44,305 nt of DNA from an uncultured Bacteroidales bacterium (lineage in GTDB: Bacteria > Bacteroidota > Bacteroidia > Bacteroidales > UBA932). Location: assembly GCA_945870315.1 (NCBI GenBank), contig CAMBRR010000008.1, positions 1 through 44,305 on the forward strand, given 5' to 3'. Position 1 is the stretch's first letter, and the number at the start of each line of letters is the position of its first letter. Shown here in pieces: positions 8,774-18,174 of the stretch. A program made the translations under genes and the position numbers. The notes under the pieces were generated by a model. That model worked only from the letters and a program-made list of their open reading frames with translations. It searched no databases and was not told the origin of the DNA.

Positions 8774-11671
8774 ATGAAGCGTATTTTTTTAATGGCAGCC
8801 GTCATTGCAACGGTATTTGCCGCATCCTGCTCCAGGTATGACTACCAGACAGTAGCAGGAGATCCATTGGAGACCAAGATTTACACCCTTGACAATGGCC
8901 TGAAAGTTTATATGAGCGTAAACAAAGAGACGCCTAGGATTCAGACTTACATTGCCGTCAGGGTGGGTGGAAAGAACGACCCATCTGAGACCACCGGTCT
9001 CGCCCACTATTTCGAGCATCTGATGTTCAAAGGAACAGAAAGTTTCGGAACTAGCGACTACGTAGCAGAAAAGCCTATGCTCGATGAAATAGAGCAACTC
9101 TTCGAAGTTTACAGGAACACGACCGACCAGGCACAAAGGGATTCCATCTACCACAGGATTGATTCCATCAGCTATGAGGCCTCCAAGATTGCCATTCCAA
9201 ATGAATATGACAAGCTTATGTCCGTGATTGGAGCAGAAGGCACAAACGCCTTCACGTCCCAGGATATGACCGTGTATGTGGAGGACATCCCTTCCAACCA
9301 GATTGAGAACTGGGCCAAGATTGAGGCTGACCGCTTCATGCACCCGGTGCTGAGAGGCTTCCACACTGAATTGGAAACCATATATGAGGAGAAGAATATG
9401 TCCCTTACCCAGGACAGCAGAAAGGTTTGGGAAGCAATGGATGCAGCCCTTTACCCTCACCATCCTTACGGAACCCAGACTGTTCTCGGCACCCAGGAAC
9501 ACCTTAAGAACCCGTCCATCACTAATGTGAAGAATTATCACAAGACCTGGTATGTTCCGAACAATATGGCAATCTGTCTTTCAGGCGACTTCGATCCTGA
9601 CGAGATGGTTGAGGTAATAGAGAAATATTTCGGGGCAATGGAACCGAATCCTGAGCTTCCTTCCTTGGAATTCCAGGCTGAGGAGCCGATTGAAAGCCCA
9701 GTTGTTAAAGATGTCTATGGGCTTGAGGCTGAAAACATTATGCTCGGATGGAGACTTCCTGCCGCAGTTGACAAGTCCAATGACGTTGCGATTGTTGCCG
9801 GAAACATTCTCTATAATGGTCAGGCCGGTCTGCTTGACCTTGACGTCAACCAGCAGCAGAAAGCCTTTAGTACCTACGGCTATGCATCCTCACAACCGGA
9901 TTACGGTCAGTTTTTGGTTGCAGGTACGCCTAAAGAAGGACAGAGCCTCGACCAGCTCAAGGAACTTCTTCTGGAGGAAGTTGCCAAGCTTCGCAACGGA
10001 GATTTCGATGAGACTCTTGTGGAATCTACCATCAACAACCTCAAGCTTTCAGTAATGCAGCAGCTTGAAGATAACAGCAGCAGGGCAATGCTTTATGTAG
10101 ATTCCTTCATCAACGGTGAAGAATGGGAGGACAAAGTTGGACAGCTTTCCAGAATAGAAAAGGTCACCAAAGAGGATGTAGTAGCCTGGGCTCAGACCTA
10201 TCTCGGTCCAGAGAACTATGCAGTTGTGTACAAAAGGATGGGACAGGACAAGGAACAGAAGAAGATTGCAGCTCCGAAGATCACTCCGATTGTGACCAAC
10301 AGGGACAACCAGAGCGACTTTTTGACTGAGATCGTCGAGTCAAAGGTTAAACCTATTGAACCGGTATTCGTGGATTATGACAGGGATATGGAGAGATTCG
10401 AGTGCGCCTCTATGGAAACCCTCTACAAGAAAAAGGAAATCAATGACATTGCTTCATTGAGGATTATGTACAACACGGGCATTGAAATCGAGCCTGCCCT
10501 TGGAGTTGCATTCGAATATGTGAGCTACCTCGGAACCGAGACAATGAGTGCCGAAGAGATTGCTGCAAAGATGTATTCTCTTGCATGCTCATTCTCTATG
10601 TCCTCTGGCTCAACAAGATCCAGCGTCAGGATTACCGGTCTTGGGGAGAATATCGGAGAGGCCCTCGACATCATTGAAGACCTCATCTACAACGCCAAGC
10701 CTGATGAGCAGATTCTCGCTAACCTCAAGAACGACATCAAGAAATCCCGTGCAGACAGCAAACTTCGTCAGAGGTCCTGCTTCAGCGCCCTTCAGAAATA
10801 TGTAATCTACGGACCTGAATTCATAAAGCGTAATACTCTGACTAACGAGCAGATAGACCAGCTCACATCAGAGCAGCTCCTCAAGATGGTAGCAGACGTA
10901 TATTCCAAACAGCACCAGATTCTGTACTATGGACCGCAGGATTCTCAAACACTTAAAGCTGTCCTCAAGGAACACCACAGAGTTGCCGAAAACCCTCAAC
11001 CTCTGGAAAGGACTTTCTCCAAGGCTCGTCTCGTAGAGACTCCGGAAGTTGTCGTTGCGCCATATGATGCAAAACAGATTTATTATTTGCAGTATTCCAA
11101 CAGGGGTGAGAAATTCTCTGCCGAGGACGAGGCTGCAATCGAACTCTACAACTCATACTTCGGTGGAAACATGAACGCCATCGTATTCCAGGAGATGAGG
11201 GAGGCAAGAGGCCTCGCATATTCGGCATCAGCCTTCCTGGCAACTCCGTCTTATAAGGATGACGACTATTTCTATTTTGCATTCATCGCCACCCAGAATG
11301 ACAAGATGAAAAATGCAATAGAAGCATTTGACCAGATTATCAACGATATGCCTCAGTCACAGGCTGCATTCAACATTGCAAAGGAAGCCGTCATCAGCAC
11401 AATGCGTACAGAAAGAGTCACAGGCGAAGGCGTGTTCTGGTCATACCTCAACGACAGGGATATGGGATTCACTAAGAACACCGACAAGGAGAAATTCAAG
11501 GCTGTTCAGGCAATCACACTGGAGGACGTGAAGGCAACCCAGGAGAAATGGGTGAAAGGAAGAAATTACACCTATGCAATCCTCGGAGACAAGAATGACC
11601 TTGATACCGAATTCCTTGAGACTCTCGGTTCAGTGAAATATCTGACTCTCGAAGAAATCTTCGGATACTAG
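8774..11671 (+). CDS. M16 family zinc peptidase, two-repeat lipoprotein
   Basis: A 965 aa pitrilysin/M16-family peptidase. The inverted zinc motif HYFEH is at residues 78-82 and the distal glutamate lies in the ETIYEEKN stretch, so the N-terminal half should be catalytic. The C-terminal half is a second M16-like repeat without the HxxEH motif (it contains the family loop REARGLAYSAS), as in pitrilysins. I start it at 8774, giving a signal peptide ending in a plausible lipobox (AASC, Cys19), rather than at the in-frame start at 8747 that overlaps rsmI. Predicted to be an envelope lipoprotein that degrades peptides. A strong terminator follows. Confidence 0.93.
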   Translation: MKRIFLMAAVIATVFAASCSRYDYQTVAGDPLETKIYTLDNGLKVYMSVNKETPRIQTYIAVRVGGKNDPSETTGLAHYFEHLMFKGTESFGTSDYVAEKPMLDEIEQLFEVYRNTTDQAQRDSIYHRIDSISYEASKIAIPNEYDKLMSVIGAEGTNAFTSQDMTVYVEDIPSNQIENWAKIEADRFMHPVLRGFHTELETIYEEKNMSLTQDSRKVWEAMDAALYPHHPYGTQTVLGTQEHLKNPSITNVKNYHKTWYVPNNMAICLSGDFDPDEMVEVIEKYFGAMEPNPELPSLEFQAEEPIESPVVKDVYGLEAENIMLGWRLPAAVDKSNDVAIVAGNILYNGQAGLLDLDVNQQQKAFSTYGYASSQPDYGQFLVAGTPKEGQSLDQLKELLLEEVAKLRNGDFDETLVESTINNLKLSVMQQLEDNSSRAMLYVDSFINGEEWEDKVGQLSRIEKVTKEDVVAWAQTYLGPENYAVVYKRMGQDKEQKKIAAPKITPIVTNRDNQSDFLTEIVESKVKPIEPVFVDYDRDMERFECASMETLYKKKEINDIASLRIMYNTGIEIEPALGVAFEYVSYLGTETMSAEEIAAKMYSLACSFSMSSGSTRSSVRITGLGENIGEALDIIEDLIYNAKPDEQILANLKNDIKKSRADSKLRQRSCFSALQKYVIYGPEFIKRNTLTNEQIDQLTSEQLLKMVADVYSKQHQILYYGPQDSQTLKAVLKEHHRVAENPQPLERTFSKARLVETPEVVVAPYDAKQIYYLQYSNRGEKFSAEDEAAIELYNSYFGGNMNAIVFQEMREARGLAYSASAFLATPSYKDDDYFYFAFIATQNDKMKNAIEAFDQIINDMPQSQAAFNIAKEAVISTMRTERVTGEGVFWSYLNDRDMGFTKNTDKEKFKAVQAITLEDVKATQEKWVKGRNYTYAILGDKNDLDTEFLETLGSVKYLTLEEIFGY

Positions 11672-11687
11672 TCTATATAAATAAATG

Positions 11688-11737
11688 CTGGGCGAAGCAG
11701 ATGTGTCATCTCGACCAAATGCTTCGCCCAGTTTTTT
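11688..11737 (+). terminator. Intrinsic terminator after the M16 gene
   Basis: A perfect 12-bp stem (CTGGGCGAAGCA with TGCTTCGCCCAG) and a 20-base loop are followed by six Ts. It also lies between converging genes. Confidence 0.9.
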
Positions 11738-11770
11738 ATGTTCTCAGGAATACTTTTTATATTCTCAGGA

Positions 11771-13471
11771 TTACTTAGTCGTATAGATGTCGGCCATCGG
11801 AATGATGAGCATCAAGTCCAGGGATGCAATCATCAGGACGGCGCCATATGCCCCGATAGTAAGAGCCATTGCAAGGGCGAATAGGAAAGAGAATGCATGA
11901 AGCAGGATTACCAGAGTCGCAAGCGGGAACCAAGACTTCACTGAAGTAACTCTCCAGAGCAGGATTGATAGGGTTGCCAGAAGCATAGGTATGAAGAAGA
12001 AAAGATTCTCACCTATTGCAAACAGGAGCACGGCTGAAAGCAGGAACATAAGCATCAGCACTCCATACATCACTGAATGCGCATATTTGGAAATGGCATT
12101 AGGAATTGCGCTCGTACGCATTGACACCACATTCCTGACAATTTTCTTTCTACCGAGAATGTACAAGAGAACCCACACGGCAGCTGTTATCAAAGTAAAG
12201 CATACCATTGCCACATTGTCGAACATCACGCCTGCCACGATGCCGAAAAGTTTGAACTTCGCTCCGGATACAAGGGCGCAAACCCAGGCAAACAATTCGC
12301 CCACTGCAAGGGCAACGAGAGCAGAAGCGAGAGCTATCGCACTGACTTTGAACACTTTGGCTGGCTTCACCCTTGCACGGATGACATCGAAAGCAAAAAG
12401 CAGAAGCAACAGAACAAAGGCAACTATATTTATAATAAGGTATGTTGTCTTGCTCATATTGATTAGCCCTATTGCAGGAACAGTAAAATTGACAGTATCC
12501 TCTTCGCTGCGCAGATAATCTTTGTCAGCATATTTGGAGTCTGTAACATATGCGCTGACGACAGGCAGTATCTGCTCCCCATAGTGCTGGATAGTGTTAA
12601 GATTGATGTTGGAATAATTGTCCAGGTCTGTATGATAATGGTTTACATCCGCAATTGAGGAGAAATTCATTCCGGGGATATGGTCCTTTACAACTGTAAA
12701 ATCTGTAAAATTAGGCATAAATCCATAAACCACGGTAGTGAGAGAGTAGGTATAAGGATATTTTGCCTGACGATAGAGTTCCATCACCTTTGAATTGCCC
12801 TTCGATGTTTCAAACAGCAGGGCAGGGCCCCAGGTTCCCCTTCCTTCTACATTTACAATGAAGCCCACATTTTCAAAGACCTCAGGATTTTTCTCCCAGA
12901 TGCTGTACATACCGTCCATTCCGGCTTCCTCAGCATCAGTGAAAAGCACCTTCACACCCTGGTTCCACTGAGGACGGATGTCCAGAAGTCTGGCTGTACA
13001 TTCCAGCGCAGTGCTGACTCCATAGCCATCATCGGCAGCTCCATAAGACCACACCGTATCCTTAGGCATAATCTGGGAATATCTGGAGTCATAGTGGGCG
13101 ACAAACATCATATATGTCGGATTGTCAACCCCTTCCGGAGAAAACTGGGCAAGAACATCCACAGCATCGAAAGTGTAGCAGACGTGCTTGTTCAAAGGGC
13201 CAATCAAGGAATCATACTGATAAGTCATCACCGTGTCGGCTCCTAGTTGCTCAAGACGGTTGATGAGATATTCCCGGACTTTGGAACGCTCTGCAGGATG
13301 TGCCACAGAATGGTGTTCACGGGATATTACTTCTATGTCACGTGCTGCTCTCTCGGCCGAAAACCCCTCGCTGAGGGCATCCTTGTGACGAGGCAACGTG
13401 AAAAGGCCATAGGCCAACAGGGCTGCGACAATCACCGCAGCGCCGAACAGATATGGTCGGAATCTTTTCAT
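11771..13471 (-). CDS. M28 family zinc peptidase with C-terminal membrane domain
   Basis: A 566 aa M28-type aminopeptidase with an N-terminal signal anchor (about residues 5-25) and a C-terminal half made of several hydrophobic segments. The metal and catalytic residues are all present: HYDS, GAADDGYG, the catalytic/ligand pair in FTDAEEAG, NVEGRG and the final histidine in NHYHTDLDN. The fold order (peptidase followed by a multi-pass membrane region) resembles ER-metallopeptidase-1-like proteins. I start it at 13471; the upstream in-frame start at 13576 lies inside recQ and adds a non-family leader. It lies just downstream of recQ on the same strand. Confidence 0.9.
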   Translation of the reverse strand: MKRFRPYLFGAAVIVAALLAYGLFTLPRHKDALSEGFSAERAARDIEVISREHHSVAHPAERSKVREYLINRLEQLGADTVMTYQYDSLIGPLNKHVCYTFDAVDVLAQFSPEGVDNPTYMMFVAHYDSRYSQIMPKDTVWSYGAADDGYGVSTALECTARLLDIRPQWNQGVKVLFTDAEEAGMDGMYSIWEKNPEVFENVGFIVNVEGRGTWGPALLFETSKGNSKVMELYRQAKYPYTYSLTTVVYGFMPNFTDFTVVKDHIPGMNFSSIADVNHYHTDLDNYSNINLNTIQHYGEQILPVVSAYVTDSKYADKDYLRSEEDTVNFTVPAIGLINMSKTTYLIINIVAFVLLLLLFAFDVIRARVKPAKVFKVSAIALASALVALAVGELFAWVCALVSGAKFKLFGIVAGVMFDNVAMVCFTLITAAVWVLLYILGRKKIVRNVVSMRTSAIPNAISKYAHSVMYGVLMLMFLLSAVLLFAIGENLFFFIPMLLATLSILLWRVTSVKSWFPLATLVILLHAFSFLFALAMALTIGAYGAVLMIASLDLMLIIPMADIYTTK

Positions 13472-13496
13472 AATAATAAAATAAAACGGGGCAAAA

Positions 13497-15380
13497 TTAA
13501 ACAATTTCCGGAGCAGGTACAACACCCTCATCCACAAGACGGCGCAGCATAACTGCTCTTTCAGATCCAAAGCCACCCTTGTCTTCGCCGAAGTGAACCC
13601 TCAGGTCATCCAAGGTGTATTTTCCTGATTTATAAGTATTTATATACTCTTTCAACTCAGTTTCAAAATCTTTCCCGGCAGCCTTTGCACTCTTGCACAC
13701 ATCGCAGTTCCCGCATGGTGGAGCATCATCTTGCCCGAAATAATCCAGAAGGAAGGAACTGCGGCATATATTTTCCTCACTGATGTATTCTATCATCTTC
13801 TCCACCCTTTCCCCATTGGCATTTTTCAGAAATTGATAACGCTTCGGCTGAAGGTTTAAATTCTTGGGCATCAAGCGGTTATGATGGAGGAACAGCACAG
13901 TTGCAGTGTCATTGGGCACATACCTTACAAGGTGTTCAAGAGACATCCTATAGAGAATCTGGCGCAACTCGGATACGCTCATCGAACAGGCGGAAGATAC
14001 ATAATCCTCGTCAATTTGGACCGGATATGAAAATATTCCCGTATAGCGCCTCATCAAAATCTCCAGGACAACTGCCATTTTAAAGTCTGAAAACTTATAA
14101 TCATAAAGACTGGACCTTTCCGGCACTATCTGAATCCTGGTCTTGATATCTACATCATCCGTCATAGTCCAGTGCCCAGTCCTCTCAATATATGTCATAG
14201 CATAATAGGCAGGGGAACGCTGAAGCGAAAATTTCTTGCAGAAGTCTTCAAAATTGAACTTCAACTGGCGTCCTTCCCCCATCTCGTATGGAATCTGGAA
14301 AAAGACGTGAACCTTCTGATAGATGTCCTCGATGTATTGCAGAGAAGGGAAAGATATGGTTTCAAGCTGATGCAGGCGGCGTATGTCAGTGGAATTCCAC
14401 AACAGGACCGCCCAGCTTCGTTTCAGGTCTCGCCCTCCCCTGCCCGCTTCCTGGAAATATGCCTCCGGAGAGTCCGGGACATCGAAATGAATCACGAAGC
14501 GGACATCCGGCTTGTCAATGCCCATTCCAAAAGCATTTGTGCAGACCATCACCCTGATTGAGCCGTCCTTCCAGGCGTTTTGCCTTTCCGCCCTTATCTC
14601 AGGGCCAAGACCGGCGTGATAGAAGGAAGCCGATATGCCACCGGATGAGAGAATCTGGGAAAGTTCTTCCGTTTTCTTCCGGCTTCTGACATAGACAATG
14701 CCTGTGCCTGCTATACTTTTGCATATTGTCAGCATCTGCCCGACCTTGTCATCCGTACGCCTGACTATGTAGGATAGGTTAGGCCTCTCAAAACCACCCT
14801 TTATCAGATTACGCTCCCTGAAACAAAGCCTGTCCATTATATCCTCGGCCACGACAGGAGTCGCCGTTGCAGTAAGGGCAATTACAGGAGCCTCCACCCT
14901 CTGTCTCAGTTCCCCTATTTTCAGGTAATCCGGGCGAAAATCATAGCCCCATTGGGATATACAATGAGCCTCATCCACAACTATATAGCTGATTTTCAGT
15001 TCACTGAGATAGCTTTGAAACATTGGGGTTGAGAGCCTCTCCGGAGATACATAGAGGAACTTATAATCTCCGTATGAAGCATTGTTCAGGGCCAGGTCCA
15101 CCTCGTGTCGTGTCATCGAGGCGTTGATGCACAGGGCTCTTATACCTTTTGAAGTAAGGTTCTGCACCTGGTCTTTCATAAGGGCTATCAGTGGAGTGAC
15201 AACAAGGGCGATTCCATCCTTGAGCATGGCCGGTACCTGGAAACAGACAGATTTTCCTCCTCCTGTCGGCAGAATGGCAAGAGTATCCCTTCCATGCAAG
15301 GCGGAATCCACAATCTCTTCCTGCATCGGACGGAAGGAATCATACCCCCAATATTTCTTCAAAACCTCAGAAGGTGTCAT
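13497..15380 (-). CDS. recQ: ATP-dependent DNA helicase RecQ
   Basis: RecQ is a 3'-5' superfamily 2 helicase used in recombination and fork repair. The 627 aa protein has motif I PTGGGKSVCFQVPAML, the DEAH box in VVDEAHCISQWGYDFRPDY, motif VI FQEAGRGGRDL, and the RQC zinc cysteines around CGNCDVC. A C-terminal HRDC domain is not obvious. The stop codon lies 25 bases before the M28 gene start. The minus-strand -7 box TATATTTG at 15444-15451 gives a leader of about 55-60 bases. Confidence 0.96.
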   Translation of the reverse strand: MTPSEVLKKYWGYDSFRPMQEEIVDSALHGRDTLAILPTGGGKSVCFQVPAMLKDGIALVVTPLIALMKDQVQNLTSKGIRALCINASMTRHEVDLALNNASYGDYKFLYVSPERLSTPMFQSYLSELKISYIVVDEAHCISQWGYDFRPDYLKIGELRQRVEAPVIALTATATPVVAEDIMDRLCFRERNLIKGGFERPNLSYIVRRTDDKVGQMLTICKSIAGTGIVYVRSRKKTEELSQILSSGGISASFYHAGLGPEIRAERQNAWKDGSIRVMVCTNAFGMGIDKPDVRFVIHFDVPDSPEAYFQEAGRGGRDLKRSWAVLLWNSTDIRRLHQLETISFPSLQYIEDIYQKVHVFFQIPYEMGEGRQLKFNFEDFCKKFSLQRSPAYYAMTYIERTGHWTMTDDVDIKTRIQIVPERSSLYDYKFSDFKMAVVLEILMRRYTGIFSYPVQIDEDYVSSACSMSVSELRQILYRMSLEHLVRYVPNDTATVLFLHHNRLMPKNLNLQPKRYQFLKNANGERVEKMIEYISEENICRSSFLLDYFGQDDAPPCGNCDVCKSAKAAGKDFETELKEYINTYKSGKYTLDDLRVHFGEDKGGFGSERAVMLRRLVDEGVVPAPEIV

Positions 15381-15443
15381 ACTATCTCGGCATAATTTAT
15401 GCAGAACACTGCCGGCCTGCAGCGCATTTTATACGCGCGAGTG

Positions 15444-15451
15444 CAAATATA
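15444..15451 (-). promoter_or_regulatory. -7 box of the recQ promoter
   Basis: TATATTTG on the minus strand, back to back with the pckA promoter about 25 bases away. Confidence 0.55.
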
Positions 15452-15473
15452 GCAAATTTATTTGCCTCAAGGC

Positions 15474-15505
15474 TTTGTACAATAGCAAAAAAATAATTAT
15501 TTTTG
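15474..15505 (+). promoter_or_regulatory. pckA promoter
   Basis: TTTG at 15474-15477, a 20-base spacer and TATTTTTG at 15498-15505 form a near-ideal Bacteroidetes promoter. The leader before the pckA start is about 90 bases long, and I see no riboswitch-like structure in it. Confidence 0.75.
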
Positions 15506-15603
15506 CACCGCTTTCGAAGAGGTATGACACACAAAAGAAAAAATACTAAAAGAAAGTGAAAAGAAATGAAACAACATGGATATAAACCTTTAATAAAATA
15601 AAT

Positions 15604-17211
15604 ATGAGCAAAATCGATTTGACCAAGTACGGCATCACTGGTGCCACAGAGGTAGTTTACAACCCAGACTACGACACTCTGTACAACGACGAACTCAACC
15701 CGGAGCTTAAAGGCTTCGACAAAGGAACTCTTACCGAGCTCGGAGCTGTGAATGTAATGACTGGCGTTTACACTGGCCGTTCTCCTAAAGACAAATTCTT
15801 TGTAATGGACGAGACCAGCAAGGACACAGTTTGGTGGACTTCAGAAGAGTACAAGAATGACAACAAGCCGGTTACCCCTGAGACTTGGAAAGCCCTCAAG
15901 GAGCTTGCAGTCAAAGAACTCTCCAACAAGAAACTCTATGTTGTGGATGCCTTCTGCGGTGCAAACCCTGCAACTCGCCTCAAAGTGCGTTTCATCGTTG
16001 AAGTTGCATGGCAGGCTCACTTCGTAAAGAATATGTTCATCCGTCCTACAGAGGAGGAACTTGCAGCTTACGGCGAGCCTGATTTCGTAGTATTCAACGC
16101 TTCAAAGGCAAAAGTTGAGAACTACAAGGAACTCGGCCTCAATTCAGAGACTGCCGTTGTGTTCAACCTCACTTCAAGAGAGCAGGTTATCATCAACACC
16201 TGGTACGGTGGCGAGATGAAGAAAGGTATGTTCTCAATTATGAACTACCTCAACCCTCTCCGTGGAATCGCTTCAATGCACTGCTCTGCAAACACAGACA
16301 AGGAAGGAAAGAGCTCAGCTATCTTCTTCGGTCTTTCAGGAACAGGCAAGACCACCCTTTCAACCGACCCTAAACGTCTTCTTATCGGTGACGATGAGCA
16401 CGGCTGGGATGACGAGGGAGTCTTCAACTACGAAGGCGGCTGCTACGCAAAAGTTATCAACCTCGATCCGGAGTCTGAGCCTGATATCTACAAGGCAATC
16501 AAGAAAGACGCTCTCCTTGAGAACGTTACAGTACTCGAAGGCGGCAAATGCGACTTCGCAGACAAGAGCGTAACCGAGAACACCCGCGTATCTTACCCTA
16601 TCTACCATATCGACAACATCGTTAAACCGGTTTCAAAGGGTCCTCACGCAAAACAGGTTATCTTCCTTTCTGCTGATGCATTCGGAGTCCTTCCTCCAGT
16701 TTCAATCCTTACTCCTGAGCAGACTCAGTACTACTTCCTCTCAGGATTCACCGCTAAGCTTGCAGGTACAGAGCGTGGTATCACAGAGCCTACTCCTACC
16801 TTCTCAGCTTGCTTCGGCGCAGCCTTCCTTTCACTCCACCCGACCAAATACGGTGAGGAGCTCGTAAAGAGAATGAAGGCTACAGGCGCAAAGGCATACC
16901 TCGTGAACACAGGATGGAACGGTACAGGAAAACGTATCTCAATCCGTGACACCCGCGGTATCATCGACGCCATCCTCGACGGTTCAATCGAGAAGGCTCC
17001 TACCAAGAAGATCCCTTACTTCGACTTCGAGGTTCCAACCGAGCTTCCTGGCGTTGATCCTGCAATCCTCGACCCACGCGACACCTACTCTTGCGCTTGC
17101 CAGTGGGAGGAGAAAGCAAAAGACCTCGCTGCACGTTTCATCAAGAACTTCAGCAAGTTCACTGGAAACGACCTCGGCAAGGCTCTCGTAGCTGCTGGTC
17201 CAAAGCTCTAG
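15604..17211 (+). CDS. pckA: Phosphoenolpyruvate carboxykinase (ATP)
   Basis: PckA interconverts oxaloacetate + ATP and PEP + CO2 + ADP; in succinate-forming Bacteroidales it usually runs toward oxaloacetate. The 535 aa length fits the ATP-dependent class. The P-loop [11 protein letters not shown] and the following [21 protein letters not shown] are intact, as is the PEP-binding region near TGRSPKDKF. Codon use is strongly biased toward a restricted set, as expected for a highly expressed gene. It is monocistronic: a strong promoter lies ahead and a strong terminator behind. Confidence 0.98.
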   Translation: MSKIDLTKYGITGATEVVYNPDYDTLYNDELNPELKGFDKGTLTELGAVNVMTGVYTGRSPKDKFFVMDETSKDTVWWTSEEYKNDNKPVTPETWKALKELAVKELSNKKLYVVDAFCGANPATRLKVRFIVEVAWQAHFVKNMFIRPTEEELAAYGEPDFVVFNASKAKVENYKELGLNSETAVVFNLTSREQVIINTWYGGEMKKGMFSIMNYLNPLRGIASMHCSANTDKEGKSSAIFFGLSGTGKTTLSTDPKRLLIGDDEHGWDDEGVFNYEGGCYAKVINLDPESEPDIYKAIKKDALLENVTVLEGGKCDFADKSVTENTRVSYPIYHIDNIVKPVSKGPHAKQVIFLSADAFGVLPPVSILTPEQTQYYFLSGFTAKLAGTERGITEPTPTFSACFGAAFLSLHPTKYGEELVKRMKATGAKAYLVNTGWNGTGKRISIRDTRGIIDAILDGSIEKAPTKKIPYFDFEVPTELPGVDPAILDPRDTYSCACQWEEKAKDLAARFIKNFSKFTGNDLGKALVAAGPKL

Positions 17212-17240
17212 GACTTTAGACTAATAAATACACATAAGAT

Positions 17241-17290
17241 GAGAGGCTGACTAAACGCAAGATTTTAGTTGGCCTCTCTTTCGTTTTTCT
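17241..17290 (+). terminator. Intrinsic terminator after pckA
   Basis: A 15-bp stem (17241-17255 with 17264-17278, two G-T wobbles) starts GAGAGGC and ends GCCTCTC, followed by a T-rich tract. It also blocks read-through toward the converging metallo-hydrolase gene. Confidence 0.9.
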
Positions 17291-17340
17291 TCTTTCTTCT
17301 TCTCTTCGAAAAATCTAAGTAGGTTATTATTTGAAGATTA

Positions 17341-18174
17341 CTAAAGCCTGAAGAGGGTGGACGGAGTTTGGCGCGGAAGACAGCGCAGGGAAATGGTACC
17401 GCCCTGGATGCCGGATTCTGTCAAGGCCTCAGAAGTAGCCGAATAGGCAAGTTCGCGCGTATTGTTGTTCTCACTCAGGTGACAAAGGAAAATATTGCGA
17501 AGTCCCTCGTGACAGAAACGGCTTACGGCCTCTGCACATTCGTCGTTGCTCAAGTGTCCGCAGCCCTGAACAATACGCATTTTCAACTCATAGGTGTACG
17601 GACCGCCCATAAGCATCCCCATATCATAATTCGACTCAATCACGACTGTGTCAGACTTGCTTGCATAGCAGAGGGCCTCATCAGTCATCCTGCCGATGTC
17701 TGTCATTATGGTAAAGGAGTGCGACCGGGTACGGATATGGTAGCCGACTGTCTGTGTAGCATCATGTGGCACGATAAAGCACTCTATTCTGAAAGGACCA
17801 ATTTCAAGAATCTGCGGAATCTCTGAAGGAGAGGATGCCGGAAGGATATCCCTGCGGCAGGGAGTAATCCAGTCAGCGGTGAAGGTATGCCTTGCAAGGG
17901 CTCCATGTATGGTGGGAGTAGTATATACCGGAAGGGAAAGATGCTTGCAGAATGAGCCAAGATGGCGTATATGGTCAAGGTGATCGTGAGTGACGAGCAC
18001 TCCAAGAACAGAAGAAAGTTCGATAGAATTCTCAGCGAAGCACTTCTTCAGACGACGCAGACTCACTCCTGCATCTATAAGCAAAGCGCCCTCAGGAGCA
18101 GCCAGATAGTAGCAATTGCCGCAGCTTCCGCTGGAAAGACTCATAAAACAAAGGCCATCGTTATTCCTAGTCAT
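17341..18174 (-). CDS. Metallo-beta-lactamase-fold hydrolase, WalJ/YycJ-like
   Basis: A 277 aa cytoplasmic metallo-hydrolase. The opening SLSSGSCGNCYYL and the motif THDHLDHIRHLG are characteristic of the YycJ/WalJ group of the RNase J-like superfamily. In Firmicutes the family has been linked to cell-wall and DNA-repair phenotypes, but its substrate is not firmly known. Met11 (18144) fits the family start better than Met1. The start codon overlaps the stop codon of the TPR gene (ATGACTAG), which indicates translational coupling. Confidence 0.85.
   Translation of the reverse strand: MTRNNDGLCFMSLSSGSCGNCYYLAAPEGALLIDAGVSLRRLKKCFAENSIELSSVLGVLVTHDHLDHIRHLGSFCKHLSLPVYTTPTIHGALARHTFTADWITPCRRDILPASSPSEIPQILEIGPFRIECFIVPHDATQTVGYHIRTRSHSFTIMTDIGRMTDEALCYASKSDTVVIESNYDMGMLMGGPYTYELKMRIVQGCGHLSNDECAEAVSRFCHEGLRNIFLCHLSENNNTRELAYSATSEALTESGIQGGTISLRCLPRQTPSTLFRL

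Noticed and set aside
11991..12518. Plus-strand frame opposite the M28 membrane domain
   Set aside because: It is the complement of hydrophobic codons, and the minus-strand frame is a clear M28 protein.
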